Assembly: GCF_022678625.1 (NCBI RefSeq)
Contig: NZ_JALBYQ010000005.1
Location: 124,001-188,000, forward strand
Origin: Aliiroseovarius subalbicans
GTDB taxonomy: Bacteria > Pseudomonadota > Alphaproteobacteria > Rhodobacterales > Rhodobacteraceae
Direction: 5' to 3'
DNA: 64,000 bases
Shown: positions 6,889-15,843 of the stretch, one piece after another
Layout of the letters: the number at the start of each line of letters is the position of its first letter
Position numbering within the stretch: the first letter of the stretch is position 1
Notes under the pieces: generated by a model
The model's database searches: none
Told to the model about the DNA's origin: nothing
What the model saw: the letters and a program-made list of their open reading frames with translations, nothing else
Made by a program: the position numbers and the translations under genes

Positions 6889-9871
6889 GAAAAGGCCATT
6901 TTCTACACGAGCCCGCACGGTCGACCACCTTGGGCGCGAGCAAATCGCGGATGTTCCTACTGCGGTGTCAGAGCTGTGGAAAAACTCATATGACGCCTAT
7001 GCGACCAAAGCCAACATGCTCATTGAACGGAGAGACCAGATTTCCGTCTCCTTGACAGACAACGGTCATGGAATGACTAAACAGGATATTTTTGAAAAAT
7101 GGTTGGTCGTAGGAACAGATACAAAACTTGCTAACGATGAAAGCCGGTCCAGGCCGCTGTTTGGGTTAGAATATCGACCCAAACAGGGGCAAAAAGGGAT
7201 TGGCCGGTTGTCGTCAGCACACCTTGGCCCGTTGATGCTGCTGATTTCCAAGTCTCACGAGTGCGGCACTTTTGTAGCATTGCTGATCGACTGGCGCGTG
7301 TTTGAGAACCCGTTTCTCATCCTTTCTGACATCACAACACCAGTAGTTGAGGCATCAAGCATTGATGCGGTTTTTGAAGAGCTGCCTGATTTGGTTTCTG
7401 CTGTGAGAGAAAATATCGCGCCCGAAGTGCCGAAAAACGCGACGGATTTTGAAAGTGCACGGGCGGCTCGCATCAGAGAAGCTTGGCGCCTTTTTGATGA
7501 GGGCGCGGCGGCGGGCGACTATGGAGAAGCACCTCCGGAGCCGCCGTCGGAGTTAGTCTTGAACACCCTAAGAACAGCAGAACTTTCCAAGAGACAACTG
7601 GGGTCTTGGAGCGTTTTGAGTGGGGAAGATGATCATGGAACTGCGCTGATAATTTCGAATGCGAGCGACGAACTTGCAGGTCTGTTTGAAGAAAAACAAG
7701 ATGATAGACACAATCGTTTCATCCAAACTTTGGCTGGTTTTGTTGATCCGTTTGCCGATAGCGAGCAAACGACGGAGTTGAACAGTGGAAAGCTTCAGTT
7801 CGACTATCGTGTTGAAGTTCTTGAAGGCGAACAAAAGAAAATCATTTTGGGATCACAGTTTGAATTCTCGCGACAAAAAACTGATGAGCTTGAGCATATC
7901 ATTGAAGGAAGCTTTGATGCGAATGGAGTTTTCCATGGGCGCATAAAGGCCTTCGGCCAGTGGATTCAGAATGGCGAGACCGTCTCCATTCCCCCCGGTG
8001 ACATGAAGATTCCTAAAACACCAAAGTCTAAACTTGGGGCGTTTGACGTCTACTTTGCGACCTACGAACAGCGAAAAACTAACTCAACCCTCGAAGATGG
8101 CATCTATTCGTTGTTTGATGATGAGAAATTCGGACCGTTTGCTGGCCCGCGCGTTTATCGCAACGGCCTGCGCGTGATGCCTTACGGACGACCCGACAAT
8201 GACTTTTTCGAGATCGAGCAACGTCGCAATCGACATGCTGGTCGAGAGTTTTGGAACTCCCAGCGGATGTATGGCAGGATTGCCATTTCTCAAGCCAACA
8301 ACCCCAATCTGAGAGACAAGGCAGGTCGAGAAGGTTTCATCCTAAACACAGCAACTCGGACTCTCAAAAAACTGGTTGTTGATCTCTTAATGTATGCCGC
8401 GAGGGAATATTTCGGCACGGATTCCGAAGTTCGAAAAAATGAGCTCCCGGAAATCCAGCAACGAAACAAGGAAGAGCGAGCAAAGAAAGAGCGAAGAAAG
8501 CTCGTAGCGAAGCAAAGGAGGAGCTTCCGTTCGAATTTGAGGAAAATGAACAAAGATCTACCAGATCGCGTTCAAAGTGCGCGTTCGAGGTTCGATAACT
8601 TAGATGTGTCTGTAGCTGAGGACATCCCTGTTGCGCAGCAAGCGCTGGAGGACTGCAGAAACCTTTTGGCAGCAGCAAAAGTTCCTGGACGCCCTAACGA
8701 ACTTGGAAGCCTTGAAGAAGAATACGCGCAATTTCGACAGAAAGTTTCCGAACTTCGGTCACTGGTTGAGGAATTCTCGCTCCAAGTTGAGGAGTGGATT
8801 GACAAAATAAACCCTCCCGATCCAGCGGATATCGCTGAAAAACAGCTGCAGCGTTTGCAGGGCAGTCTCCATGCGAGAACAACCAAGTGGAGTAAGCACA
8901 TCAAGGAGCTTCAAGGCGAGGAAATCACCCGTGTTCAAGAGCTTGTTTCGACACGAAACCGTGTCCTGAATCAGCTTGCTCGACCCTACATCGATCAACT
9001 TGTCGAAGAAGAAATTGGTCTGAACGATGTAAGCAAAGCCCTGACAGCCCTCTGGGAGACCGTTGATACGGAAAACCAGGATATTTTCGAGAACTACATT
9101 TTTGCACTAGAAAGCCTGAAGGAAAGTATCGACCTTCAAACGATCGCAGTCGTTGGCGAGCAAGAAAACGCAAATCTTAGGTCCGAAGTTGACCGGCTTA
9201 ATTCCCTTGCACAGCTTGGAATTGCGGTTGAGATTTTGGGACATGAACTCCAGAGTTACGATGACATGATTGGTCGTGGTCTGGACGCTTTGCCACCTGA
9301 GTTCCGAAGCGCTCCTGATGCAGGACAACTCATACGAACGGGCTATCATGGATTGACCCAGCAGCTTCAGTTCCTTTCGCCGCTTCAGCTCTCTGGCGAA
9401 CGCACCCAGCGAAAAATCAGCGGATCTGAAATCTTTGAATACCTCCAAAAATTCTTTTCGCGACAGATCTCAGATCATAAAATAGATTTCATGGCTTCAG
9501 ATGCTTTCAAAAGATTTTCTCTTTTTGGTCAGCCCTCACGGATTTTTCCAGTTTTCATCAACCTGGTAAACAACAGTCAATACTGGGTTTCGAAAGTTCA
9601 ATCGGAGCAACGGAAAATCCTTCTCGATGCGAAGGATGAGCGTATCGTCGTTTCGGACAACGGTCCCGGTGTCGATGAGATAGATGAAAAACGTCTATTC
9701 TCGCTATTCTTCACGAGAAAAGCATTTGGCGGCCGAGGTATTGGCCTATACCTTTGTAAGGCTAACTTGGCGGCTGCAGGTCATGAGATTTCCTACGCTA
9801 CAGAAAACGAAATGAAGCTCCTACCCGGAGCAAATTTTGTCCTTAGTTTCAAAACTGCGACCTTTGAGTGA
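6881..9871 (+). CDS. Dual GHKL ATPase: N-terminal MORC/MutL/Hsp90-like ATPase plus C-terminal histidine-kinase-like module
   Basis: A 996-residue protein with two Bergerat-fold ATP sites. N-terminal site: ELWKNSYDAYA (N box, 31-41), DNGHGM (60-65), GTDTK, and KGIGRLSSAHLG (105-116), as in Hsp90/MutL/MORC-type ATPases. The middle (about 520-780) is charged, coiled-coil-like helix. The C-terminal site has the layout of a sensor histidine kinase: LGIAVEILGHEL with a possible phospho-acceptor His near 788, NLVNNSQYWV (N box, about 894), DNGPGV (about 926), then LFFTRKAFGGRGIGLYLCK (F and G2 boxes). It overlaps the methyltransferase gene by 8 bases and ends 9 bases before a receiver-like gene. Inference: an ATP-driven sensor that signals to its neighbour. 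Exact family not recognised. Confidence 0.85.
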   Translation: MIEKRPFSTRARTVDHLGREQIADVPTAVSELWKNSYDAYATKANMLIERRDQISVSLTDNGHGMTKQDIFEKWLVVGTDTKLANDESRSRPLFGLEYRPKQGQKGIGRLSSAHLGPLMLLISKSHECGTFVALLIDWRVFENPFLILSDITTPVVEASSIDAVFEELPDLVSAVRENIAPEVPKNATDFESARAARIREAWRLFDEGAAAGDYGEAPPEPPSELVLNTLRTAELSKRQLGSWSVLSGEDDHGTALIISNASDELAGLFEEKQDDRHNRFIQTLAGFVDPFADSEQTTELNSGKLQFDYRVEVLEGEQKKIILGSQFEFSRQKTDELEHIIEGSFDANGVFHGRIKAFGQWIQNGETVSIPPGDMKIPKTPKSKLGAFDVYFATYEQRKTNSTLEDGIYSLFDDEKFGPFAGPRVYRNGLRVMPYGRPDNDFFEIEQRRNRHAGREFWNSQRMYGRIAISQANNPNLRDKAGREGFILNTATRTLKKLVVDLLMYAAREYFGTDSEVRKNELPEIQQRNKEERAKKERRKLVAKQRRSFRSNLRKMNKDLPDRVQSARSRFDNLDVSVAEDIPVAQQALEDCRNLLAAAKVPGRPNELGSLEEEYAQFRQKVSELRSLVEEFSLQVEEWIDKINPPDPADIAEKQLQRLQGSLHARTTKWSKHIKELQGEEITRVQELVSTRNRVLNQLARPYIDQLVEEEIGLNDVSKALTALWETVDTENQDIFENYIFALESLKESIDLQTIAVVGEQENANLRSEVDRLNSLAQLGIAVEILGHELQSYDDMIGRGLDALPPEFRSAPDAGQLIRTGYHGLTQQLQFLSPLQLSGERTQRKISGSEIFEYLQKFFSRQISDHKIDFMASDAFKRFSLFGQPSRIFPVFINLVNNSQYWVSKVQSEQRKILLDAKDERIVVSDNGPGVDEIDEKRLFSLFFTRKAFGGRGIGLYLCKANLAAAGHEISYATENEMKLLPGANFVLSFKTATFE

Positions 9872-9880
9872 GCTAAAACA

Positions 9881-11671
9881 ATGACAGTCAATTACGCCGA
9901 CCTCATCCATGAGGCCTTTGTTGCACCCCTCCGGTCCGCCACGATTATTGATGATGAATACCCAACTTGGGAAGACTGGCTTGGCGGACATGCAGCACAT
10001 GGAACAAATGGCAAGATCACGGACCCCAAAGGAAAACGTCGCTGGGAGAGCTCTGAGAAGATCGTAAAAAGAATTGAGCAACTCCGCGAACGAAGTCTCA
10101 TCGTTGACATTCATGACGGTGGTTCCGAGAGTGGCCGCATTCAAAACTACCACCACTCTGACCTTGTAATTTTGGACTATCAATTAGATGGGCAGAACGG
10201 AGACGGATCCCGATCAATGGAGATCGCAAGGCGGTTGCTCACTGAGAACGACCATTTCAATCTCATCGTTCTGCACACACAGCAAGATGACGATAGGCTG
10301 ATAACTCCATTTGTAGATTTGCTTACCCGCTTGATGAGGCATCCGGATGCCATAAATCAAAAATTGATTGATCAGGGTGAAGATTTGATAGCTGAGCTTG
10401 AACTATCCGAAAGGCTACAATCGGCATTTGGCCCTCAACACTATGCAACCATCAGCGCTTACGGTTGGGCTCATTTTAGAACCGGGCTCGCAGATGGAAA
10501 CTTGGCCGAAAACCACCCAATCTTTGCCGAATTGACCGAAATTGCAGCTGAGCAAGAATTGACCAAACAGCAGATCGCCCAGCTCACAGCAGCTCTCTGC
10601 CATAAGCTAAATCAAAAGTACCGTGACCACTTTGCAGGGAACTCGGCTCCAGGTTTGACGTGGTCGAAGGGAGATAACCTTTGGATTAAAACAAACCGCG
10701 GGTTCATTGCCTTTACAAGTAAGAAGTCAAAGACGAACCTCATCGAGGTTCTTCTTGGCGCGCTCTCGAATTGGCAGCCAACTCCGTCCCGGCTAATTTC
10801 TGGTAAGATCCGAAACTTGTTACACGCGCAAGGCTCCCAGCTTGAGGATCATTTTCTTCAGCGTGATCATGTTGGTTGGTTGTTCTATCGCTCGCTGGTC
10901 GAAGAAGGGAAGCAATCCACGAGCCCTGCCGTCAACTCAGAACTAAGCCGCCAGGTGGAAAGATACACGGACCTTATACGTGACGGAATAACGGAGTTTG
11001 GCGCGAAAATTCTTGAGTCCGACGCCCCAGCGGATGGCGGTTGCGATACCAGAAATGGCGGCATGTATAGCTTCTCCGAGGCAGAGAACGATGATGCGCA
11101 CGATCACTACAATTGCTTCGTTTCATGTAAGCCCCATACTGGATTGCATTTGGCCCCTGGTAAGATCCTCGTGGATGGTGAAGATTATTGGGTTGTCGTG
11201 TCTCCGTCGTGTGATCTTGTTCCGGGCCAAAAGAATTCTGGAGGCAAGACTGCAAGCTACATGAAGTTTACAGCAGCCAGACTGCATCCAAAAAAAAATA
11301 TTGTTGACGTTAGGTCAAGCGCTGAAACGGGAAACTTTATTTTCCTTAAGATGCAGGATGAAAAAGTCAAAGCGTTCTCGATTTATGGGGCAGCGGAAGG
11401 CAGTACGGGCGAAAGATATCTGACCCAGCGGGCTTTCCTTGCCGACAACGAGGGCCGATTCCACGACTCGGATGGAAATCTTGAGTTGATTGCTCGTTTT
11501 GAGGTCGAGCACTCAGTGAGCAAAATCCTGAATTTTCAACGCGTGGATTTCGTAGTTCATGATCAACAGTTGCGCTATGAATATGCTTTAAACCTTCTTT
11601 CAAAGGTAGGAGCACATGCATCCAGAGTTGGTCTTGACTACAGATGTCCCCAAAAACCACCGCAAGAATAA
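9881..11671 (+). CDS. Receiver-like protein partner of the dual ATPase
   Basis: A 596-residue protein whose first ~140 residues resemble a two-component receiver. ATIIDDEYP gives an acidic pair (D24, D25), LVILDYQLDG gives a candidate phospho-acceptor (D99), and LIVLHTQ gives the Thr (T133) after a hydrophobic strand. An insertion of about 50 residues separates the acidic pair from the Asp strand, and no clear conserved Lys was found, so it is divergent. The rest is not recognised: a helical middle, then a beta-rich end with VVVSPSCDLVPG (about 435). No standard DNA-binding output domain is visible. It starts 9 bases after the dual ATPase gene, so the two probably act as a sensor/receiver pair; whether it is an effector is inference. 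Confidence 0.7.
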   Translation: MTVNYADLIHEAFVAPLRSATIIDDEYPTWEDWLGGHAAHGTNGKITDPKGKRRWESSEKIVKRIEQLRERSLIVDIHDGGSESGRIQNYHHSDLVILDYQLDGQNGDGSRSMEIARRLLTENDHFNLIVLHTQQDDDRLITPFVDLLTRLMRHPDAINQKLIDQGEDLIAELELSERLQSAFGPQHYATISAYGWAHFRTGLADGNLAENHPIFAELTEIAAEQELTKQQIAQLTAALCHKLNQKYRDHFAGNSAPGLTWSKGDNLWIKTNRGFIAFTSKKSKTNLIEVLLGALSNWQPTPSRLISGKIRNLLHAQGSQLEDHFLQRDHVGWLFYRSLVEEGKQSTSPAVNSELSRQVERYTDLIRDGITEFGAKILESDAPADGGCDTRNGGMYSFSEAENDDAHDHYNCFVSCKPHTGLHLAPGKILVDGEDYWVVVSPSCDLVPGQKNSGGKTASYMKFTAARLHPKKNIVDVRSSAETGNFIFLKMQDEKVKAFSIYGAAEGSTGERYLTQRAFLADNEGRFHDSDGNLELIARFEVEHSVSKILNFQRVDFVVHDQQLRYEYALNLLSKVGAHASRVGLDYRCPQKPPQE

Positions 11672-11853
11672 GCTGTTTCAACTGTGGTAGTGCTTCTCTA
11701 CCCTCAAGGCTAGTCAAAGTGTATTTCTTGCGAGCAACTTTATTGCGCCTGAGCATCTTTAGTCGGCCACCTTCACCCATTGTGTGAGACACAACCAACG
11801 CGCTAGTGTCTATGGTAATCCCCCCATTTTTGATGGGGTTCAAAAAGTAGAAT

Positions 11854-12024
11854 CTATGCTGCTTTCAGTTTCTGGATTGGTGTCATCCCTCCTATACCCA
11901 TGTTCGGGCGTTCGTTGTTGTAAGTCCAGAGCCAGCGTGTCGCGTGATCCTGGACGTCTTCGATGCTTTCGAAGTGATACCGGCCCAGCCACTCTGTCCT
12001 GACGGTGCGGTTGCGGGGCCCATA
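11854..12024 (-). pseudogene. IS3-family transposase OrfB, C-terminal remnant
   Basis: Reading the minus strand from about 12024 gives YGPRNRTVRTEWLG, then ESIEDVQDHATRWLWTYNNE, then RPNMGIGGMTPIQKLKAA and a stop at 11854. The WTYNNERPNMGIGG(M/I)TP end is characteristic of IS3-group OrfB integrases. Only about 56 codons remain; the catalytic core and OrfA are gone. The remnant lies between the AT-rich three-gene unit and the restriction-modification unit and marks an old insertion or recombination boundary. The ORFs drawn in this interval are in the wrong frame. Confidence 0.85.
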
Positions 12025-12527
12025 AATGAGGAGGGGAGATTATCGGAACCCCCAGGGCGAAAGCACGGTGTTTTTCGAACGAGCAACGTAAAAATTGAAC
12101 CTAGCTAAATGAGTTTGGAGTTGGTTGAGAAACTTTTTGAATGCAAAGATTCGGTGCTAGCTTCCGGGTGCTCAAGGTCTCAGCAGTCACCAAGGTATCG
12201 TCTTCCAGAACCCAGCTGACCTGCCGCGCCAGGGTTCTCCTCAACAACGGTGACCAGAGCCGACTGACGATCAAAGTGAAGGGGAGCGGTTCTTCGAGTT
12301 CCGGTCGGGGTAACACCACTACCGCAACCACTGTCCCACAGACCGACAAGCGCGGCGATGGTGCAGCTACTATGGACTACTTGAAGGACTGACCAGCGCG
12401 AAATTGTTTCGGAAGGCCCCATATGGGCGACGTTGTTTGCGCGGAAACTGAATTTCCGCTTTCGGAAATCTGCGCTGCAGCAATGATGATCGCGCTAAAC
12501 GGCAGCTTTGGGTCGGCTGCGACTATG
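12025..12527. other. Junction region between IS3 remnant and restriction unit
   Basis: About 500 bases between the IS3 remnant and the 3' end of the nuclease gene. Apart from the weak ORF listed separately at 12141-12392, no gene, RNA or clear repeat is seen. It lies downstream of both flanking units and is probably recombination debris. Confidence 0.4.
12141..12392 (+). CDS. Small hypothetical ORF, possibly a fragment of an exported protein
   Basis: An 83-residue frame beginning at ATG directly after a TGA. It contains TQLTCRARVLLNNGDQSRL followed by a Ser/Gly/Thr-rich tail (GSGSSSSGRGNTTTATT). The alternating Cys-Arg-Ala then LLNNGD strand pattern resembles the end of small beta-rich periplasmic proteins, but no signal peptide is present and no family is recognised. 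It may be a remnant or a chance frame; confidence is low. Confidence 0.25.
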   Translation: MQRFGASFRVLKVSAVTKVSSSRTQLTCRARVLLNNGDQSRLTIKVKGSGSSSSGRGNTTTATTVPQTDKRGDGAATMDYLKD

Positions 12528-13919
12528 TCACAGCATCTCCCGCTCCGCATTTCGATAAAGCCCCGCCAACGCCTGATGCCTCACCCGAAACTGGTTCCGC
12601 CGCTTGAGTGCTGGCTTGGCGGACGTTGCCCCTTCGAGTTTCAGCGCGGGATCGTAAAAAACAACACCATCTGAAACCGCCCTAAGAAACAAAAAGAAAT
12701 CCGTTCCCTCGCACATCTCGATGCGCCCCCCATACATATATTCAAACGGAGGTCCCTGCCGGATCGATGGCACATAACAAGCCCGTGCGTGCTTCCTGTT
12801 CCAGTGTGAAATCAGCCCCTCAAATGCCCAGGTCGCCGCTCGGGTTCCTTCAACATCGATGAGGTGAATGCCACCATCCATATCCGTAATCTTGCCTGTG
12901 GTGGCATCATAGCCGCTAAGCGTCAGGTTCAGTCCGGTCAGCCCGTTCGCCTCTTTGCCGATCGCGTATGCGCCGCCGAAATTGATCCGGCCGACTTTGC
13001 CGGACTGATCCGGGTACCCGAAGCGGCGCACAAACGCTTCAGGTCCGGCATCCCGATAATATCCGGAAGTCGGTTCCGGGGTCATTAAAGTGACCACGCT
13101 CTTGGGGGCAAACCTGACGAAATCACGGACGCCGTACTGCTTGATCTCCCACCCAAGATAATCTGGGTCGGCATTGCCATTTGGAGTGATGCCAAGTTCG
13201 GCCTCAAGCGTGTATCCGCCCCCGTTTTGGGCCTGATAGGGTTGCGGTCCATGAGATCCCAGCTTTTTGGAGGCAATCCAGCCTTCCAGATGGATTTCCC
13301 TCAGCCGGTTGATCAGAGCTGTTCGCGTGTCAGGCACACCGGTTCGAAGCCCGGTCAGGTTCAGAAATACACCAGTGGTTTCGAGGGGCTCTGCTGCATC
13401 AAGGGCGGAGACCGCGGGATCGGACCAGCCCGCGGCAGCGCCAAGCACACGTCCATCCGGACATGCCCCAAGGAAGAGGACACGACCCGGATCTCTTGAC
13501 CGCATCAGATCTGAGGGAGACCGCTCAGCGCCCTTGAGGAACCCGGAGATGCGAACTTCGGGATACTTAGGATATAATATTAGCTGAACGTCTGGCGCCG
13601 GGGACAGACCTTCCGCGTCCAGCCAGAAAAATCGCACCGGTGCTTTTGCCCGATCCCGCACGCTGCCAGCCTTTGAAGAACTGTCAGTTTCAATGGGGCC
13701 ATGCGGAATGGTGTTTAGCGCCTCGAAACCGCCGCCAAGATAAATCTGGTTTTTAGAATTGTCGTTTGGCGCAAGCCGCTTGGCATAGAATGCCGTTGCG
13801 CCCGACGCAGCCATTCTGTCCAGCAATAATAACAGATCGTCAGACAGTTTCCTGACCCCGGAATGAAGTTTCTTTCCGGTCAGAGGACAACCATGTGGCG
13901 ATGCTGTCAATGACCTCAT
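12528..13919 (-). CDS. MvaI/BcnI-family type II restriction endonuclease
   Basis: A 463-residue protein of the MvaI/BcnI nuclease family. Features: the N-terminal FYAKRLAPNDNSKNQIYLGG block common to this family, and the catalytic core GGGYTLEAELGI...PDYLGWEIKQ (Asp about 253, Glu 258, Lys 260). Known members cut CCWGG or CCSGG. Start uncertain: ATG 13919 has GAGAGG about 10 bases upstream but makes an 80-base overlap with vsr; ATG 13814 would lose the predicted first helix ([10 protein letters not shown]). Gene order methyltransferase-vsr-nuclease on the minus strand with overlaps shows a complete type II restriction-modification operon. Cleavage specificity is inferred, not seen. Confidence 0.87.
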   Translation of the reverse strand: MRSLTASPHGCPLTGKKLHSGVRKLSDDLLLLLDRMAASGATAFYAKRLAPNDNSKNQIYLGGGFEALNTIPHGPIETDSSSKAGSVRDRAKAPVRFFWLDAEGLSPAPDVQLILYPKYPEVRISGFLKGAERSPSDLMRSRDPGRVLFLGACPDGRVLGAAAGWSDPAVSALDAAEPLETTGVFLNLTGLRTGVPDTRTALINRLREIHLEGWIASKKLGSHGPQPYQAQNGGGYTLEAELGITPNGNADPDYLGWEIKQYGVRDFVRFAPKSVVTLMTPEPTSGYYRDAGPEAFVRRFGYPDQSGKVGRINFGGAYAIGKEANGLTGLNLTLSGYDATTGKITDMDGGIHLIDVEGTRAATWAFEGLISHWNRKHARACYVPSIRQGPPFEYMYGGRIEMCEGTDFFLFLRAVSDGVVFYDPALKLEGATSAKPALKRRNQFRVRHQALAGLYRNAEREML

Positions 13920-14301
13920 CCCCTGGCAGCCTCTCAGGGCCCTTCAGTGCGCACTCCCAAACTGTCGCAACACGCCACCCAGCCGCAAAAAGCATCTCTG
14001 CCGATCGCGCATCCCGACGTCGGTTGCCCTCGATCTTTTCACGCCAGAATTCTTCCCGGGTTTTGGGCCATTTGAAGAGTGCACAGTCATGCCCGTGCCA
14101 GAAGCACCCGTTCACAAAAACCACCGCAGCAAACCTTGGAAAGACGAGATCAGGTCTGCCGGGTAATTTCCGGTCGTGCAGCCGGAAACGGAAACCGCGG
14201 GCATGTAGCCCGCGGCGTATTATCAATTCAGGCTTTGTGTCAGCGCCTCTGATGGCAGCCATGTTACGGCTGCGGGTCGCCTTATCATGTACATCAGCCA
14301 A
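13840..14301 (-). CDS. vsr: Very short patch repair (Vsr) mismatch endonuclease
   Basis: Nicks beside T:G mismatches that arise when the 5-methylcytosine made by the partner methyltransferase deaminates. From the TTG start the protein has 154 residues: [22 protein letters not shown] at the N-terminus, then [10 protein letters not shown] with Asp 51, [11 protein letters not shown] with Phe67-Trp68-His69, matching the numbering of the known Vsr active site, and the [12 protein letters not shown] end. The TTG is chosen because residues before the internal ATG are typical family sequence; it overlaps the methyltransferase stop by 8 bases. It also overlaps the nuclease gene downstream. The 5' extension of the frame to 14451 is not coding. 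Confidence 0.92.
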   Translation of the reverse strand: MADVHDKATRSRNMAAIRGADTKPELIIRRGLHARGFRFRLHDRKLPGRPDLVFPRFAAVVFVNGCFWHGHDCALFKWPKTREEFWREKIEGNRRRDARSAEMLFAAGWRVATVWECALKGPERLPGDEVIDSIATWLSSDRKETSFRGQETV

Positions 14302-15520
14302 CTTTGCGTGAAGCCTCCACCTGCTTCTCCAGCAGCGACAGGATATGCGGTCGCATGATCCTTGCAACCTCCGCAAACACCGGCACAGCGACCGAATTCC
14401 CGAACTGCTTGTAGGCCTGGGTGTCAGAGACCGGGATCCGGAAGTCCTCACTGTATCCCATCAAACGAGCACATTCCCGGGGCGTCAGACGCCTGGGATT
14501 GTTACCTTCGCCGCGACTGACAAGGATCTCGGAACCGTCTTTATAGTATCGGGCCGAAAGCGTCCGTGAAATGCTGTCGCCGTCCACCAAACCAAAGCCA
14601 AACCCGTTTCCGGCGGCTTTGTGTTTTGCTGCATAGCCCTGAAGATAGGCCCAAAGTTTGTCCGTCAGCGTGTACTTATCGCTGACAGCCGCATCGGGAC
14701 CAACGGTGAAATGACCTTCGACCTCTTCGGTACCGTTTTCCGGGTGGAAGATATCCCGCATGCGTTTGTGACCCCGGGGCGGAATGATCAGATCTTCGAA
14801 ACTGAAGGGAACGTCAGTTCGGAACCCAACCATCACAATGCGCTGCCGGTGCTGCGGCACAAAATGCGCGGCATCAATGATCTGCGTATGCAGCGTGTAA
14901 CCCAGTTCTTCGGTCAGTTTGCGCCGCATAACTTCAAAGGTTTTGCCCTTGTCGTGGCTTTTCAGGTTCTTGACGTTCTCAAGGAGAAAGGCAGCCGGGC
15001 GATGGTGCTTCAGAACCCGCAATACATCAAAGAACAGGGTTCCCTGTGTCTCATCGTCAAATCCGTGCGCACGGCCCAGAGCATTTTTTTTAGAGACCCC
15101 GGCGATTGAAAACGGCTGGCACGGAAACCCGGCCACGAGAACGTCATGATCCGGGATGGCGGCAGCATCGACCTCGCGGATATCCCCCGCGATCGGCCTG
15201 TTGTCGGCAAAGTTTGCCAGATAGGTCTGTTGCGCATACTTGTCCCATTCGGATGTGAACACACAGCGCCCGCCTGCACCTTCCATGGCTTTGCGCAGAC
15301 CGCCGATACCGGCAAAGAGATCAATGAAACTGAAATCACCAGCACCCGGAACCGGGCGACGGGCTTCAATTTCAAGTTCCAGCAGGCGGGTGACGCCAGC
15401 ACGGGGCTTTTCTTCGCCCCGGATCCAGCGGTAGATATGACCTTCTGAATAATCGAGGTGTTTTGCCGCTTCCGGCACCGAGTAACCTGCCTTTTTCAGA
15501 AGAATCTCAAAGTCTGTCAT
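14294..15520 (-). CDS. dcm: DNA (cytosine-5) methyltransferase with N-terminal HTH (Dcm/EcoRII-like)
   Basis: The modification enzyme of the type II unit, 408 residues. Residues 4-40 ([25 protein letters not shown], then [12 protein letters not shown]) read as a helix-turn-helix, as in methyltransferases that repress their own promoter. Catalytic domain: [15 protein letters not shown] (65-80), [11 protein letters not shown] with catalytic Cys about 134, LLENVKNL about 179, [31 protein letters not shown], and [10 protein letters not shown]. Pairing with Vsr and an MvaI/BcnI-like nuclease suggests a CCWGG/CCNGG-type target; this is inference. Start set at ATG 15520 (MTDFEIL), four codons into the frame. 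Self-regulation is likely. Confidence 0.93.
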   Translation of the reverse strand: MTDFEILLKKAGYSVPEAAKHLDYSEGHIYRWIRGEEKPRAGVTRLLELEIEARRPVPGAGDFSFIDLFAGIGGLRKAMEGAGGRCVFTSEWDKYAQQTYLANFADNRPIAGDIREVDAAAIPDHDVLVAGFPCQPFSIAGVSKKNALGRAHGFDDETQGTLFFDVLRVLKHHRPAAFLLENVKNLKSHDKGKTFEVMRRKLTEELGYTLHTQIIDAAHFVPQHRQRIVMVGFRTDVPFSFEDLIIPPRGHKRMRDIFHPENGTEEVEGHFTVGPDAAVSDKYTLTDKLWAYLQGYAAKHKAAGNGFGFGLVDGDSISRTLSARYYKDGSEILVSRGEGNNPRRLTPRECARLMGYSEDFRIPVSDTQAYKQFGNSVAVPVFAEVARIMRPHILSLLEKQVEASRKVG

Positions 15521-15843
15521 TGCCGCTCTCACCCTAGGTATTTTTCTGACACTATGGCAGCGCCCTGCCCACCAGACAAGAACAAAATGCGGACATCTGG
15601 TGTATATTTGGTTAAGAGATACCCTATCCAGGTCCTGATAGTTCCGTTTCTCTTATAGGTCGAACTGTGAACCCGGTCTTTTTCACAGGGAATCTCTTGC
15701 CGGGACGTTTGAAGGGCGGCTGACAGGCCCGCTGGCCGCCGCCCTTCTGGTTTTCGACCCATACCTTCCCGATTGCAAACGGCCCTACAGCGGCAACGCG
15801 AGCGACTGTGGGGCCAGAGCAGTTTGCACCACCGGGCGACGGA
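15521..15843. promoter_or_regulatory. Promoter/operator region of the restriction-modification unit (candidate)
   Basis: About 320 bases without a gene, upstream of the HTH-bearing methyltransferase. An inverted repeat CCAGA (15572-15576) / TCTGG (15596-15600) with a 19-base spacer lies about 50-80 bases before the methyltransferase start, and a CCAGG pentamer occurs near 15629. Autoregulated methyltransferases of this type bind a palindrome here, so this is the most likely operator. No footprint-level evidence is possible from the sequence alone. The DUF5681 gene on the far side ends at 15844, transcribed toward this region. Confidence 0.35.
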
